DNA from: Apostichopus japonicus
Lineage: Eukaryota; Echinodermata; Holothuroidea; Aspidochirotida; Stichopodidae
DNA: 64,000 nt
Reading direction: 5' to 3'
NCBI RefSeq assembly: GCF_037975245.1
Contig: NC_092567.1
Coordinates: 3,418,214-3,482,213, forward strand
The notes beneath the pieces were generated by a model that worked only from the letters and a program-made list of their open reading frames with translations, had not been told where the DNA came from and did no database searches. How positions within the stretch are numbered: the stretch's first letter is position 1; each line of letters begins with the position of its first letter. Position numbers and translations under genes: made by a program. Shown here piece after piece: positions 36,191 to 48,339 of the stretch.

Positions 36191-39055
36191 TCTATCTGTA
36201 TCTGTATCGTAAAAGTATTTGATACTTTACCAAAATAGCTAATGTATCAACATATAAAGATTACATTTTAATTGAACGGTCGTCATCACAACATATTCTT
36301 AAACTAAAGATCAGAAGCCATTTTTACATTTATTTTTATTTTTGAGCAATGTTAACATACGCAGTGCTAGTTCCATAACAATCTTTTCTGCTAATATTCA
36401 TTATTATTAGAAAATATTATAAATTTGGTGTTTTGTGAATATTCTGTATTGGCAACTACATTTGCTTTTCTTTATAAGACTCCCTTTCCGACAGGGATTT
36501 TCGTGGAAAGCCAACGCATTTTGCGTTGCTAGAAAGATAACTGAATGCATTTATGGAGAAAGTAGGCTGCTAATTGAAAGAACTTAATAGCAGGATCCAG
36601 TAGATGTGGGCAAAAACCACACCATAAGACACATCATAGCAGAATTACATAGCAGAAAAGATAACGTTTCCACATTTTTGGTTCGTTTACTAAATACATT
36701 TTCTAATATAGCATTAACTGCTTCACTTACCATTAAGATATTTCTGCCAGATACTTCCAATAAGACTGGGGTGATCAACACTTCTCGCATAAGCGATGGA
36801 ATCTGTAAACCGATAGAAAAATTGAAATTATATAATAAAGAAAGTGGCGTCAACCTACGTTGGTGAAAAACCAAACGTAGTTCTAACGGTATTTAACAAT
36901 ATTAAAGCTGTAAATAGTATAAAGAGTTACTTGTATGTTGACATCTTGTTCGTGATCGTGTTCGTTCAGCCGTTGAAAGTTTGTTACCCTGGCCTTAGTA
37001 TTGACGCAACCAACATGAAATGCATTGAAATAGTTTCTAGTAATTAAAGCATTCTGTACCATATCTTGCGGTAGAAAAGCTGCGACTTGTCAGTAAAACA
37101 CACCTAAGTGCACGTAAAGCTCTGTATGTACGACTATCCCGGATATTATCAGGTAAAATCGAGTCGATCGAAAAATATAGTGACAAAGATATGTAAGGAA
37201 TGTATAAAGTTTGAATGTGCTGAGAATTGATAAAGAGGTTTTCGTATCTTGCTTCACCAATAATAATAACGATCAAATGGTAGCAAACTGATTTTCGTTT
37301 TTTTTTTATAATTCATTTATTTGTTTTATCGCCATCTTACGTTTTGAAAAATGTACTTTGGTGTGAACATTTAATGAGGGTTACCGGGAGAACAGGGTAG
37401 GAGGAGGGTGGTTTGGGTTAAACAGGGGTAAATATGTCAGATGAGGTTCCATCAATTGAAGTATACAATCAATTGGTTCTACTATTACGCAGGGGAGACT
37501 CGTGGAAATGGCGGGAGTTAAATCTAAAGGTAGAATGGTGTGGGGTTTGGCGGTGGAGGTGATTGAAGTTCAAAGATAATTTAGCAAATTTGGTGTTATA
37601 GCATCCGCGTTATTTCATTTTGCGTTTTAAAATGACAGTTACTATGGATACGGTATCGCATTTGCAAAACGCTTTGTCAAGGTCGTTTATTTGGAAGATC
37701 AGAGATATGTAATTGAAAACAAGAAACATGAGATTTGAAAAAGATGATTAATATATACAACGTGAATAAGGCATGAATGCTTCAGTTTTGGTATTTACTT
37801 TCCTTTGGAAGAGAATATTTTGCTATAGCTGATTTATCAGAATTCTATTTATTCTACAATGAAATGGAGGTTTGTGATTTTAATGTGTCTAGCATAAAAC
37901 TTCGTATGTAGAGTAGCCGAAATATCGAATTACACACCACTGTAAAGATTAATGGACCATACATTGGTTGTATGCATGACTACACACAGATGTTCGTAGG
38001 ATTGTGTACGGATTGCTGTCTTGTTTACACAAGAGCAGCAACGCTACAGAAGCTCATGTAACCTTCTATTTGAGATATTTGTTTTTCTTGTGCATTAGAC
38101 ATACGCGAGATAACGGTGTTAATTCCATTTCTTCCATCTCCTCTCGCCCTGGCCCTTATGATCCTTTTTAGCAGCCATACTTCTTTTTAAATTACAGAAG
38201 GTTGTAAACATTTGTTTTGAAAAAAAAACATACAGATTTTTTATTAAATTGTCGCCATCTCAGTTAGTACCTTACATAAATATGTAAGTGACACCTCTGG
38301 AATGTTAACTTAAACTAGTTTTGTCTCTTGAATACAATATATTCGTCGCCTGAGCCACATGTAAATGTTCCCCGCTATATCAATATAGTGAACGGCCAAT
38401 ATGGCTATATGGTCACCAACATCGATTAAGGTCGTATCACCGTATTTACAGCATGTACGCATGCTCACATGTACGTCATATATCTGGTACCTTCTCAGAA
38501 AGTAAAACTATATTTTTTATATGCGGATCGTAGCAATGTGACATTCAACCTTTATTTTTGTCGCAGGTACTTAGGTATAACCTGCATAGTGAGCTTCTAC
38601 TTAATGCGAATTAATCCTCGACTCTAAACATTAATTTTAAATGCACTAGTTGTTGTGAGGACGGCTACATCGAAATAGAACTTGAGGACATGTAGTTAGG
38701 TATAGTTTTTATAGAAGCTTTAAACTGCAAATTCTGTGAAGGGACAAATACACGCACATAATACAGACAGCTTAATACAGAGGTTACCACAGTGAACACA
38801 AAGAAAGATTCCACTACCAACAGTCTTTACAGGGGATGTTATTACCCATCATACGTCACGCTACAATATCATTGTGGTAGTGGTGAGGAACAAATTACAA
38901 TATGTTGACTTCATATTCTTTCAAGGTACCTGTGCAAGTATAGGTTTTCTAGTTGTAGATAGCTGTCTCATCCGACTGGTGACACGTGACCTATGTACTG
39001 TAGGAATTTGTGGGTACGTTGACTTACTTTTTTAATTCCTTGATTGATTAGAATA
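36191..39055. other. no firm gene
   Basis: AT-rich sequence. The only stretch with any protein likeness is at 36844-37047 (see that entry). A minus-strand frame of 96 codons overlaps a plus-strand frame of 86 codons at 36.6-36.9 kb; neither has a known motif. Confidence 0.45.
36844..37047 (+). pseudogene. possible remnant of a Cys-loop channel extracellular domain
   Basis: The frame reads KPNVVLTVFNNIKAVNSIKS and then YLYVDILFVIVFVQP. This spacing resembles the strand pattern of pentameric ligand-gated channel ligand-binding domains (a V-L---I--V-TI--TF-V-L motif). The expected following WxDPxL motif is not intact, there is no good splice acceptor, and there is no neighbouring exon. This is a weak pattern match and may be chance. 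Confidence 0.2.
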
Positions 39056-40500
39056 TATTTATTGTTAAACAAAGAAGAAAGCACACCACATAGGAGAGTT
39101 CAAAATCAACAGCAAATGCAAGTCACATACACACAATGTACCTAAAATGGAACAACTCGGATACAAATTGACACTAAATGGGGTCTATATACAGTCTAGC
39201 GTGTCTGTTTTGTGTGTGTGTAGGGGGGAGTGGTGGATTCCAGTGGCGGAGCTAGGGGTATTGGTCAAGGGGGGCGAGAATGGTCTGTAGGGGCGTTCAA
39301 CACTATCTAAGCGCAGCGCCACCCCAGGTTGGCGCGGAGCGTACCGACATTTTTTGAGTAAAGGTACTCCCTAGATCGCCGGAAATGACCCTTTCCGGGC
39401 CTTGCTAATTTGCAGATAAACGGGAATAAATAGGTGTCATCGCCAACAAAATGTGACAAATGTCAATAGGTAGATGAGAGAGCAATAAAATAGTCAATAA
39501 TCGCGAATAACTAAAAAGTGGTAAAAAGCTGAAAAGGCCCCAGCAGTCCATTTGAGTCCGTCAGGGGGGGGCATTAACCCCCCCCCCCTGACTGTATGGA
39601 CGCTCCGCCACTGGTGGATTCCCTCTATGTCAGCAGGTCTTGCACTATACCCACCTCACCTAATTCCTCCATTTATTAGTACAATCTATTAACCTTAGTT
39701 ACTCACCTAATGATGGTTAAATTGGATGTCCTTTGTTCTGGTGTAAATAACATTGACTCAACGACCTTTAGTTTCAATCATATGGGAGTTCTTTATTGTT
39801 ATATTCAATCCTTGAATTATTGGTGTGGAATGGTCCTGGAATGGGAGGTGATTTCCAACTGTTTGTTTCTGGAAGAGGTGATGAATACAATGCCATAGCA
39901 ATATATCAAGCCTTTTTAATCTAAGGACAATGTGACTCTATCGGAATACCAGTCAATACCCAGTCAATATATCCAAATTGTGCAGACATCAATCCTATAT
40001 ACAAAGCTATTTGGAGAAACACATCCACTACTTCATGTATTACCGTGATAGCCGCGTTAAACCTGTCGTACAACTGATGTGCCATACGTTCTGATTTGAG
40101 TAATTGTATCACACTTACATACTGTTTACTTTTATTTCAAAAAACCTTTAAAATATGGGTCCTTTCTTCAGTAAACGTTGTAACATAACAAATCTATTCA
40201 TAATTATCCAACCGAGGCAGAGGTCATACTACATATACTTTAGTAGGGAAACGTCAGTTACTATATACTGTATACACTGATGACGTGAAAGCTTTTATAA
40301 CGCCTTTTAGAATCGTCCTCTTTTAAGTAACGCTTTTTGGTTATGACACCCACTTTGCATATGGATACGGTTCAATGAGATTCTCGCTAAATTGAACCTA
40401 CTATAACGATTCTATTTAGAACTTAAAGCACATACTGTCATCGCACTATGAAGTCCTTGCCTAGCTAAGTGTTAGCTTGGATCAAGTACTAGAGCTCCTT
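39056..40500. repeat. segmental repeat, copy 1 (interrupted by a MITE)
   Basis: Homologous along most of its length to 53205-54082; its right half (about 40140-40500) also matches 55246-55585. Shared words include TTGGATGTCCTTTGTT, AATGGTCCTGGAATGGG and CCTTGCCTAGCTAAGT. No coding function recognised; the 62-codon open frame here is not conserved in the other copy. Confidence 0.85.
39241..39613. mobile_element. 373-bp hAT-like MITE
   Basis: The 12-bp ends CAGTGGCGGAGC are inverted at 39241 and 39613, with a perfect 8-bp duplication GTGGATTC (39233-39240 and 39614-39621). The paralogous segment at 53373-53380 has a single GTGGATTT and no insert, giving a natural empty site. It contains the shared subterminal module at 39303-39402. 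Confidence 0.95.
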
Positions 40501-41615
40501 TGTACTTGTCGACGAGCCACCCGACAATTACTCAGCCATCGTCGTATACGTTAACCTTGACCAAATATGTCAATGCGGAATCGCGTAAAAAAACGTTCCA
40601 ACCCCGTGACGTGCTCCCTTGTGACACTGAACGCTTGTATAGTACTCATTGAATGTATTTTAACGCTGTCCGTTCCAGTTTTGTTGTAGCGTAGTCGGTT
40701 GATAAGTAAGGTGTGGGGTGGGGGGGGGGGGTGGTAGGGATAGAATCGAGAACACCGTTGAATAAAATACACTAACAGTGCATCCTGAGATTTATAAGTA
40801 TATATACTTGTCTTTATACACTGTACCTGTAGCACATCTTTCCCAGTGTGACAAACAAATAAATATATATAAGTAGGAATACCCCAACGACTAAAACACG
40901 ACACACGGATAACGTACATAAACTAACCCTATCTCGGCACAACTATTCTGTAATGCGCAAGTTGCCTAGCAGCGCGTTTAACTGTCGGCATTGCGCTATA
41001 GACAACGCAGCGCAGCAAATGATGAATTCGTCAAAGGCAACGCAGCGCAGCTAACGATGGACCGCGTCAGCCCGTGAACCATACGCTGCAACGGCCTTGT
41101 GACCGCACAAGCAGTGTGCGCAACGCAGCTGCAGAGTGCATCAATCCGATCCATATGTCTTTTGCAGAAGCCCAAAAATAACCTTGAAAACATTGCCTCT
41201 GACAAACGCTATAAAATTCGGCAAGGATTCTGCCTGGCAACTTGTTCATAATGTATACCAAATTAATGTATAAAAACGCTACTCGCATAGCAATATAAAC
41301 TACCCCGTGTAGAATCCTATGCACGAGTAACTGACCAATTACGACATATCCGATAGCATTGACACATATCAGAAAACAATAACAAGCCAATCAACGCTCT
41401 CTACCCTGCTACAAAAATGAGCTGACCCCCGCCCACGGTATATCCGTCTCTTGTTACTTCCCCGTATACTAAGTTCAGAGACAAAAATGTCCACCAGACT
41501 GTTAACATAAACCCCGGCAGCAAGAACCAACTCTCTTCCAGCCAGCAATACATTGATACCCCTAGATACACAGACTATCGCACATACCAAGGACCCCCCT
41601 GCTTAAACATTAAAC
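40501..41615. other. no gene recognised; GC-rich island with 38-bp direct repeat
   Basis: Minus-strand open frames of 122 and 107 codons have no recognised motif. Around 40970-41120 the sequence becomes CpG-rich, and the word CAACGCAGCGCAGC occurs at about 41003 and 41039. A G-rich run lies at about 40718-40731. Confidence 0.5.
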
Positions 41616-41854
41616 CAGGGTTTCCCTAACTTTATTCCCCCACGAACCCCCTGTGGATGTCACAGTTGTCCACGAACTCCCAACTTTTCGAGACACGATC
41701 TGAGTCATCATTATACTATAATACGCATAACAGCCTGTCTGCTGGGTCTGTTTCATAATTCAGTTATTTATCACAAGTCATATGCGTATGGAACGCGGAA
41801 AGAGTTGTTAGATAGGTACGACTTTTGTAAATTACTAAATTATATGGCCTTACT
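41616..41854 (+). mobile_element. truncated relative of the 10621-11046 hAT-like MITE
   Basis: Starts CAGGGTTTCCCTAAC and follows the 10621 element through GTTGTCCACGAAC, TTTTCGAGACACGATCTGA and TTACTAAATTATATG. There it breaks into a different element, and the right end is missing. Confidence 0.85.
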
Positions 41855-42387
41855 ATAAGGTGACCATACTTTCCTGACTGGAACCAGGGACATTTATTGC
41901 GTGACTGATATGGGGAGGGGTCTAATGGGAGGGGTGTCTTAGATGTAAAATGGGGATACTTAGAAGCACTGTTTTAATCAAGTTTATTTTCAAAAATGTA
42001 GCTTTTTCTTAGATGAAATTCACTTACCTTACGTGATTCTTTGAGAGCTTGTGAGTGGTTATGCTTACAATATAATTGTGGTTGTGTTGCCGTAGTTGCC
42101 AATTATACGGTCGAAAGAGTGCTAGGCTAGATCGAGCTAGCATATTTTAACAGTGTTTCCACTTTACACTGCTCCACCTGAAATACTGGTTATAAGTTCC
42201 GTTCTGCGACTGCACACTTGACTATTTTTTATACAATTATTTTACTAATAATGTGGAATATTTTCGAAATTCCTGAACATTTTGACGAATCGGAGACATT
42301 TTCGGGGACACTTGTTCATCGGGGACAGCACACTGTAATCGGGGACTGTCCCCGAAAATCGGGGAGGTCTGGTCACCTTACCCTACT
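41855..42387. mobile_element. MITE with GGTGACCA-type inverted ends
   Basis: The left end, AAGGTGACCATAC (about 41857), is inverted relative to GTCTGGTCACCTT near 42368-42380. The right subterminal part is rich in CCCCGA/TCGGGG words (about 42290-42365) that can form hairpins. The flanking TACT on both sides may be a target duplication, but the ends are not exactly symmetrical. No transposase. Confidence 0.65.
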
Positions 42388-45300
42388 AAAGGTTACGTAA
42401 GCCGCTTTCAATTATAACAGAAAACAAAGACAATTTAAGGTGCATAATGTTGTGACGTGATAGGTTATTGCACAACCAGTACTTTTCTTTTTTATGACTA
42501 AACTCAAACATTTATATCTCAGCAACAGAAAAGATGTTTCTCGAATTCCCCGCCCCACCCCATTTAGCCTTCTTCAGCGGGCTGGGATACTACTGTAATC
42601 AGTATTTTGCTTGCAAGTTGTTATAACTTTTTAAAGCACCTTTTTGCGTTTTGTCGCCGTTTTCCCACCCTATTGACATGTCCATCGAGTGGTTTTACAT
42701 AAATTCATCACAAAACAGCAAACTACGATATTAGCCAAGTTTTTCCCCTGCCAAGAGCATCAATTGGCGAGTAATTAAGGACTTCTGCAGATAATGAGTA
42801 GAGTGTCTTCTGACAAATTCCTCATTTAAAATTATTCGTATACAGTTGTCCAAATCCACTAGTTTGAATTCAACCAATCAGTGAATAGCTGACAAGTTTA
42901 AAAATGAGCCATTGCTTAAAATAGATTCATTCAGTAATTCGAAAAAGTTGAGTCGTTATCACAGCCATACAGAATATATACAAATAGAGTACAGTGTTGT
43001 AGTACATTCTGATGTTCTGGGTTGCTTACGACGCCGGCAAAGTAAACAGTCATTATTTACCTCATTATTCAATGACGTTCGCAGAATTTAATTATTCATG
43101 TTATGGCGGGGTTGATTTCGATCCTAACGGAAAATATCTTCGAGAAAGACAACGTTCACATTTGTAAATTATACTACATTATACCACCATTTGAAGTTAG
43201 ATTTGATCAGATAAGCTAGGTATGTATGCCGTTATGGCATCGTGGGGTCAATGCGGTTGAGAACATTATAGAAAAGGACGCTAAAAGCTGCTTTAAAACT
43301 TAGAAAAGTAGACTTCGATCATTCACTTGATAGCAAACACAAAATGATCATTTTCTTAGCGTTTGGTTTGACTGTGTAAAGAATCTATAAATAAACATAA
43401 TTTGCGTGACAGTCATTCAACTTAAATTTCTAATACGAGATGGCAATCATGGCTTATAAAAAAATACCTTTACTAAACCGTTTACTGGCAATTATGTAAA
43501 AACAAACTTCGTTCTTTTAGTCTCTCCCCAACTACTTGCTTGCTTAGATTTCTAGTTCCATAAAAATACACGAGCGCACGACGAATGCAATGGCTTTTGT
43601 TTGTATCCCAGAACCGTGGTGGGGGTCAATTGACCATTGCAGTACTGTCGGATATTTCGTGTTTCTTTCGTTTCTTATCCTACCCATACCATGAATTTAC
43701 TTTCCTGATACAAAAATAATCTTCGTAAAATTCGATTAATGACTAGTCTATGACCAGAGTGATAGCACATCAGTGGAAACAGTCCTCCCTGAAAGTGTAC
43801 ACTATATATTGTAAGCAATGGTGATCAGTGTGGATTAATGTAGCTCAGTGTAGGGAACATGACCAGTAATTGAGAAGACCTCGCCATGTAGGTTTGGATT
43901 TAAAGCTTGCAGAAACTAATCTTACAATAACTGTATTCACATTAAAGACATTTTGCTTCCAGCATATTTCAGTGTACAATATCTGGCATAGCGAAGACAG
44001 GGTACTTTTACAAACTTAGTAGTCGGGTAAGTTTCGTATGCAGAAAATACTTTATAAACTTGAACAATTGAAACCACTGATGCGAATTTGTTGCCACAAA
44101 GAGACAATACTTGTAATAGAGAAGTATAGACACAGTGACGTCAGACGGAATAATTGTATCATGGCAACCGTTACGGAGTTTAATCACTTTATAAATGGTT
44201 TTGCTGTAATAATATACGCTCCGAAGAAAAGTAGATTCTGTTGTTCAAGGCATAGTCAATGATTTTTTTTTTTTTTTTTGATATGTTGATGAGAGAGGAC
44301 TGGGGTACAATTCTATTGCCTGGCAATCAGGTTTTGTACTATCCTCACCTTCCTTAATTCCTTCATTGATTAGCACAATATATTAAATTTATATACTTTC
44401 AAGGTACTTGTACCAGTACACGGTTTCTAGTTGTTGATAGGTTTCTTACGAAACAAAATACACATCATCTATATAATTTACGGTAGAGAGGGGGGGGGGT
44501 ACGTTGGCTCTCGTAGGGACCTGTGATTCGTTATTTTATTTTTATTCGTTAAGTTCCTATATACAACTGCCCAAATTAAACCTCTCTACGTAGCAACGGG
44601 AACGTGAACGGGCTATGTGTAGAGCAACGAATGATGGAAATTATTACATGTACTCTCTTAACATGATAGACTGAATGTTTCAGTTTGACGTGCGATTGCA
44701 ATTGTTTTCAGTGTATTGGACTGAGTTTAGACTAAAAATCACTCCATATCATATAAAGAATCCGTTGCACCGCTCAATATTTGTTTACACTGACCGAAGT
44801 ATCCAATCATATTATTCAATTTTGTTACGGGATCGCGTAAATGTAAGTCTTTCTATTCCACTAAAATCACGTCCAATCAGGAAAGTAATATATGATCACG
44901 TGTTCTTGATATTTGCATGATTACAATGAGTGGCGAACATGATAGGACCGCGCACCCTAGCGCATTGCAAGTAGTGCAGGGATATATACAAACTATTTAT
45001 ATATGCACGCAGTGACGTCGATAGCGGAGTGTCTCACCCCCACCCCCCCCCCCCAAACTTGATAAAACTGACGATAGTTGGAAAATTTGAGTGCGACAGT
45101 CGGAATTTCCGACTGTCACACTCTAATCTACCTGGGCCTATTCATATATTCCTGTGGTTGTGTATGACCTAAAAATTGAAAAATTTCGTTCAAAATTTAC
45201 CTTTAATTAGTCATATTTACCGTTTTTCTTACCACTTTGAGAAACTGTATCTCGCGATCCTTATACTCCACCATACAAAACTTCGTATGGTTTTGAATAT

Positions 45301-45610
45301 GCCTCATAGAACCACTGTACAACGTTCGCCAGCTTCAATTCGGTTTATTTATGTACTCATTTTGCTATTAGGTGGGTTGACCCTGTTCGCTAGCTTGAAG
45401 TAAGGTCAGGATATATATTGCCTCTATGGTATACAACTAAAACGCTCAATACTAATCTACGGAAGCTTAAAAGTGCCATCAACATAGGAAAAACTTTGCC
45501 ACATAAGTTGACATTTTTCAGTAAATTGTTTAGATGACAAGATAAAATCTTATTATAAATCAGAAAAATGTTAGATCGCTCAGTTGCTTTAACTGAGCAA
45601 TTGAACAATT
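42388..45610. other. no gene recognised
   Basis: Unique-looking sequence. It includes a T-run at 44263-44279, a partial copy of the 39-kb segmental repeat (about 44285-44465), a G-run at about 44491, a C-run at about 45043-45055 and a perfect-looking hairpin at 45089-45124. Open frames are under 82 codons. Confidence 0.5.
45089..45124. repeat. 36-bp inverted repeat (hairpin)
   Basis: GAGTGCGACAGTCGGAA is followed by TTCCGACTGTCACACTC, so the arms pair over about 17 bp with one mismatch and almost no loop. Confidence 0.85.
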
Positions 45611-45840
45611 TTCTGCAAAATGTTTAATTGACAACTTATCATATCTCGTCAATTGGACATTTTTCTGCAAAATGTTTAGCTGGCAACTTATCATATCTCG
45701 TCAATTTAAAAAAATTATGCGAAATGTTCAATTGTTCACTTCATTCAAACTGAGCAATTGAACGATTTTCTGCAAAATGTTTAAAAGACAACTTATCGTA
45801 TCTCGTCAACTCAACATTTTTCTGCAAAATGTAAAATTGT
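45611..45840. repeat. ~51-bp tandem repeat, four units
   Basis: TTTTCTGCAAAATGT starts near 45610, 45661, 45766 and 45817. It is followed by AACTTATCRTATCTCGTCAA in three of them. An extra interrupted unit with TTCACTTCATTC lies in the middle and at the end. Confidence 0.85.
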
Positions 45841-45849
45841 TCACTTCAT

Positions 45850-48339
45850 TCCAAATGGAAATAATGTTAAGTGCGCTAGGAAAAAGCACTGTAGTTTTGG
45901 GTAATTCACTATGTCGTCGAATATAATTTGTTGAAGAAAAAAAAATTCCCCTTTGTTACATTAACATAGCTTTTGTAGTTAGTAGTTTATGTAGACTTCA
46001 AGCATAAAACAAAAGTTCAGTCGCGAAAGATGGGGAGTCTGAATGACACTGACCGTATCGTTGACGAGTAGTGCATCGAGGGTACAAGGCAGCAGTTGAA
46101 TTTTCTGGCTTCAAAATCCATCCAGTTGGAATTTCAGCCACTACACCCCCCCCCCCCCCCAATCATCAGGCCTTAGCTACGTCCCTCTATACACGTATGT
46201 ACTTGGAAGTTCCAGTGAAAATGGCAGAATTGCTAAGAACGTTTCTTGCGGAGAAGGCTTTGGTGACGAATTCCTTAAGCAGTTCGAGTGTAGGCCCTAC
46301 TTTATTATTCTTTTGTTTAATTTATATAAATGTTAACAGGCACAATTGTGTGGCTTAGCTTGCGTGCATATTGTACATTTGCAGTTTAGAACACTGAATA
46401 GGATGTTGACTGGCGGTAGGCATAGTATAGTTAGGCCTAACATACTAACAGGCTATATGGCTAGCTATAACGAATCACTGTACGTAGGGCTAGTATTAAG
46501 TAATAGTAATTAAGGCATAGGTTCGAGTTAGGCCTAACGTTAATCCTATCATGACAAACTTAGCATAGGCAAATTATTTTCGAGTGTTCTGTCTTGTCCT
46601 ATACACTATTACTTTGATATGTTTATGGAAGCTCAAGAAGCTTATAAATAAAGAGAAATGATGAAAAGATGTAGGCCCTAACTTAGATGGTATATGCATA
46701 CGGTAAAACCGCGATGCTAATTTGGTCTTTTTCTTTCTCCTAAAACTGATGATGCAGGCTGATCGTTCTGTTTCCTGAAGATTATTTAATATTATACTCT
46801 CCTTCAAATATTTGACTAAATTGAAGTTTTGACAGTTGAAGCCTCAGAAAATGTCTCTAAATTCGTTGATGCACAGTGGACGTACACAATGTACCCGTTG
46901 GGATATTACGGACGTGATTAATGATCAAGTCGTTTTGAGATATTCTCTGATAGAACCATGATGCAAGATTAAATTAATCCTTTGTAAAGGTATCCATACA
47001 ACAGTTTTAGGTCTTCAAATGACAACGAAGTTAGGCTAGGCCGACCTTAAATTATTTTATATTGAAATTACACGCAATTCACATGCACTGACTATTCGCA
47101 TGCCGATGGTACAGAAAAATTGGAGAAACATAAAATAAATTTATTTAAACACAGTTCAACATAGCTGTTTCTCTCTCATTGTGAGAAGGTAACATACTGC
47201 TTTGAATTTGATCGAATTTGAGGCTTTTTGAGCGTCTATCTTATTCTTCGTGCTTTACGTATCGAATCATTCAAATTTGCGTGTGATCACAAGATGTCAG
47301 GTGATACGCGATTTTACCGTCTTCTACATCCCTACGGCTAGGTTGTAAGTTATAGTTGGCTGGTACTACTCTCTAAAGCCTAGGTTTAACACAACAGGGC
47401 CTAGTCTTGGTCTAGCACTAGTTATAGTAGGCTAGTTAGTAGTTGCTAAATATGCAGTTAAGTCAAGCTAGCCTAGGCCTAACTTGTATATAATTTACCC
47501 ATGTTAAGTTACCTAAGCCTAACGAGGCTACGCTAGTTAATTGTAACCTCGACCAATAAGCTTAGGCTGTGCCTGTGTCTATGCTTCTTAATAACATTGC
47601 GTTAGGGATATAATGTTGTAAAGGAAGAGAAATAAGGTGATATGATGCCTGTATCATATTCAAACTACTATGTGGAGCCAAACAAGTTTTGTGTACAGTG
47701 CTCAGATTTGATCATTAAAAAACAATAGTAACTACGTAAGTTGTAACTTAGAGTAGCTATTGGGTGTAAGGTATCGGAGGGCCGTGTGAAAATAATCATC
47801 AGCACGTTATCAGTGCAATGCTATAAGCCTCAAACGGGTTAGTTTAGTTTAGTAGAAAAAAAAAGGATCAGGAGGGACACTCAAGTCCCCATCAAGGACC
47901 TTATAGTCCTGAGAGAGAAAACAAACTGAAGAAAACAAACACTCTGAGCCAATAACCATGCTTAAAGTGCTTGTCCAAAGCATTTTTAAACCCATTCACA
48001 CTACTTGCAAGTACAACTTTCTCAGGCAAACCGTTATACTAATTTACAACCCTATTAGAAAAAAAAGTTATGCCGAATATTAAATCTACTTGTAATACCA
48101 TCTGTAAAAGTTGTAGGAGGTGGATGGTAAATCTCTCAGCCTGTGATTAGGGAAGTAGCTTAATGAACAGTCCATACCATTTGAACTAGATGGTGCAATG
48201 TATGTGATGTTCTAATTATTTAATATTCTTTTTTTTTTTCATTTCAGAAAGACATCTGTACTATATCTACTCTAATCTACATGTTGCACAGATAGGTAAA
48301 TATGAAGAGGTATAGTTATGGGAAGCTGCCAACTAGTAG
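45850..48339. other. no firm gene
   Basis: AT-rich, with many TAGGCCTA-type words at 46430-47560 and a C-run at about 46146-46159 next to CTTAGCTACGTCCCT, which resembles a hAT-type end. At 46221 an ATG opens MAELLRTFLAEKALVT, which could be a short first exon, but nothing supports it further. Confidence 0.45.

Noticed and set aside
36584-36874. 96-codon minus-strand frame with hydrophobic residues
   Set aside because: No membrane-protein pattern I can defend, and an 86-codon plus frame overlaps it; both are consistent with chance.
40551-41590. Series of minus-strand frames (60-122 codons)
   Set aside because: They overlap each other in different frames, lack motifs, and one crosses a C-run encoding Pro.
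46071-46358. 95-codon frame containing a run of Pro
   Set aside because: The Pro run is a C-run at a probable transposon end. Only the MAELLRTF segment after it could be genuine, and nothing confirms it.
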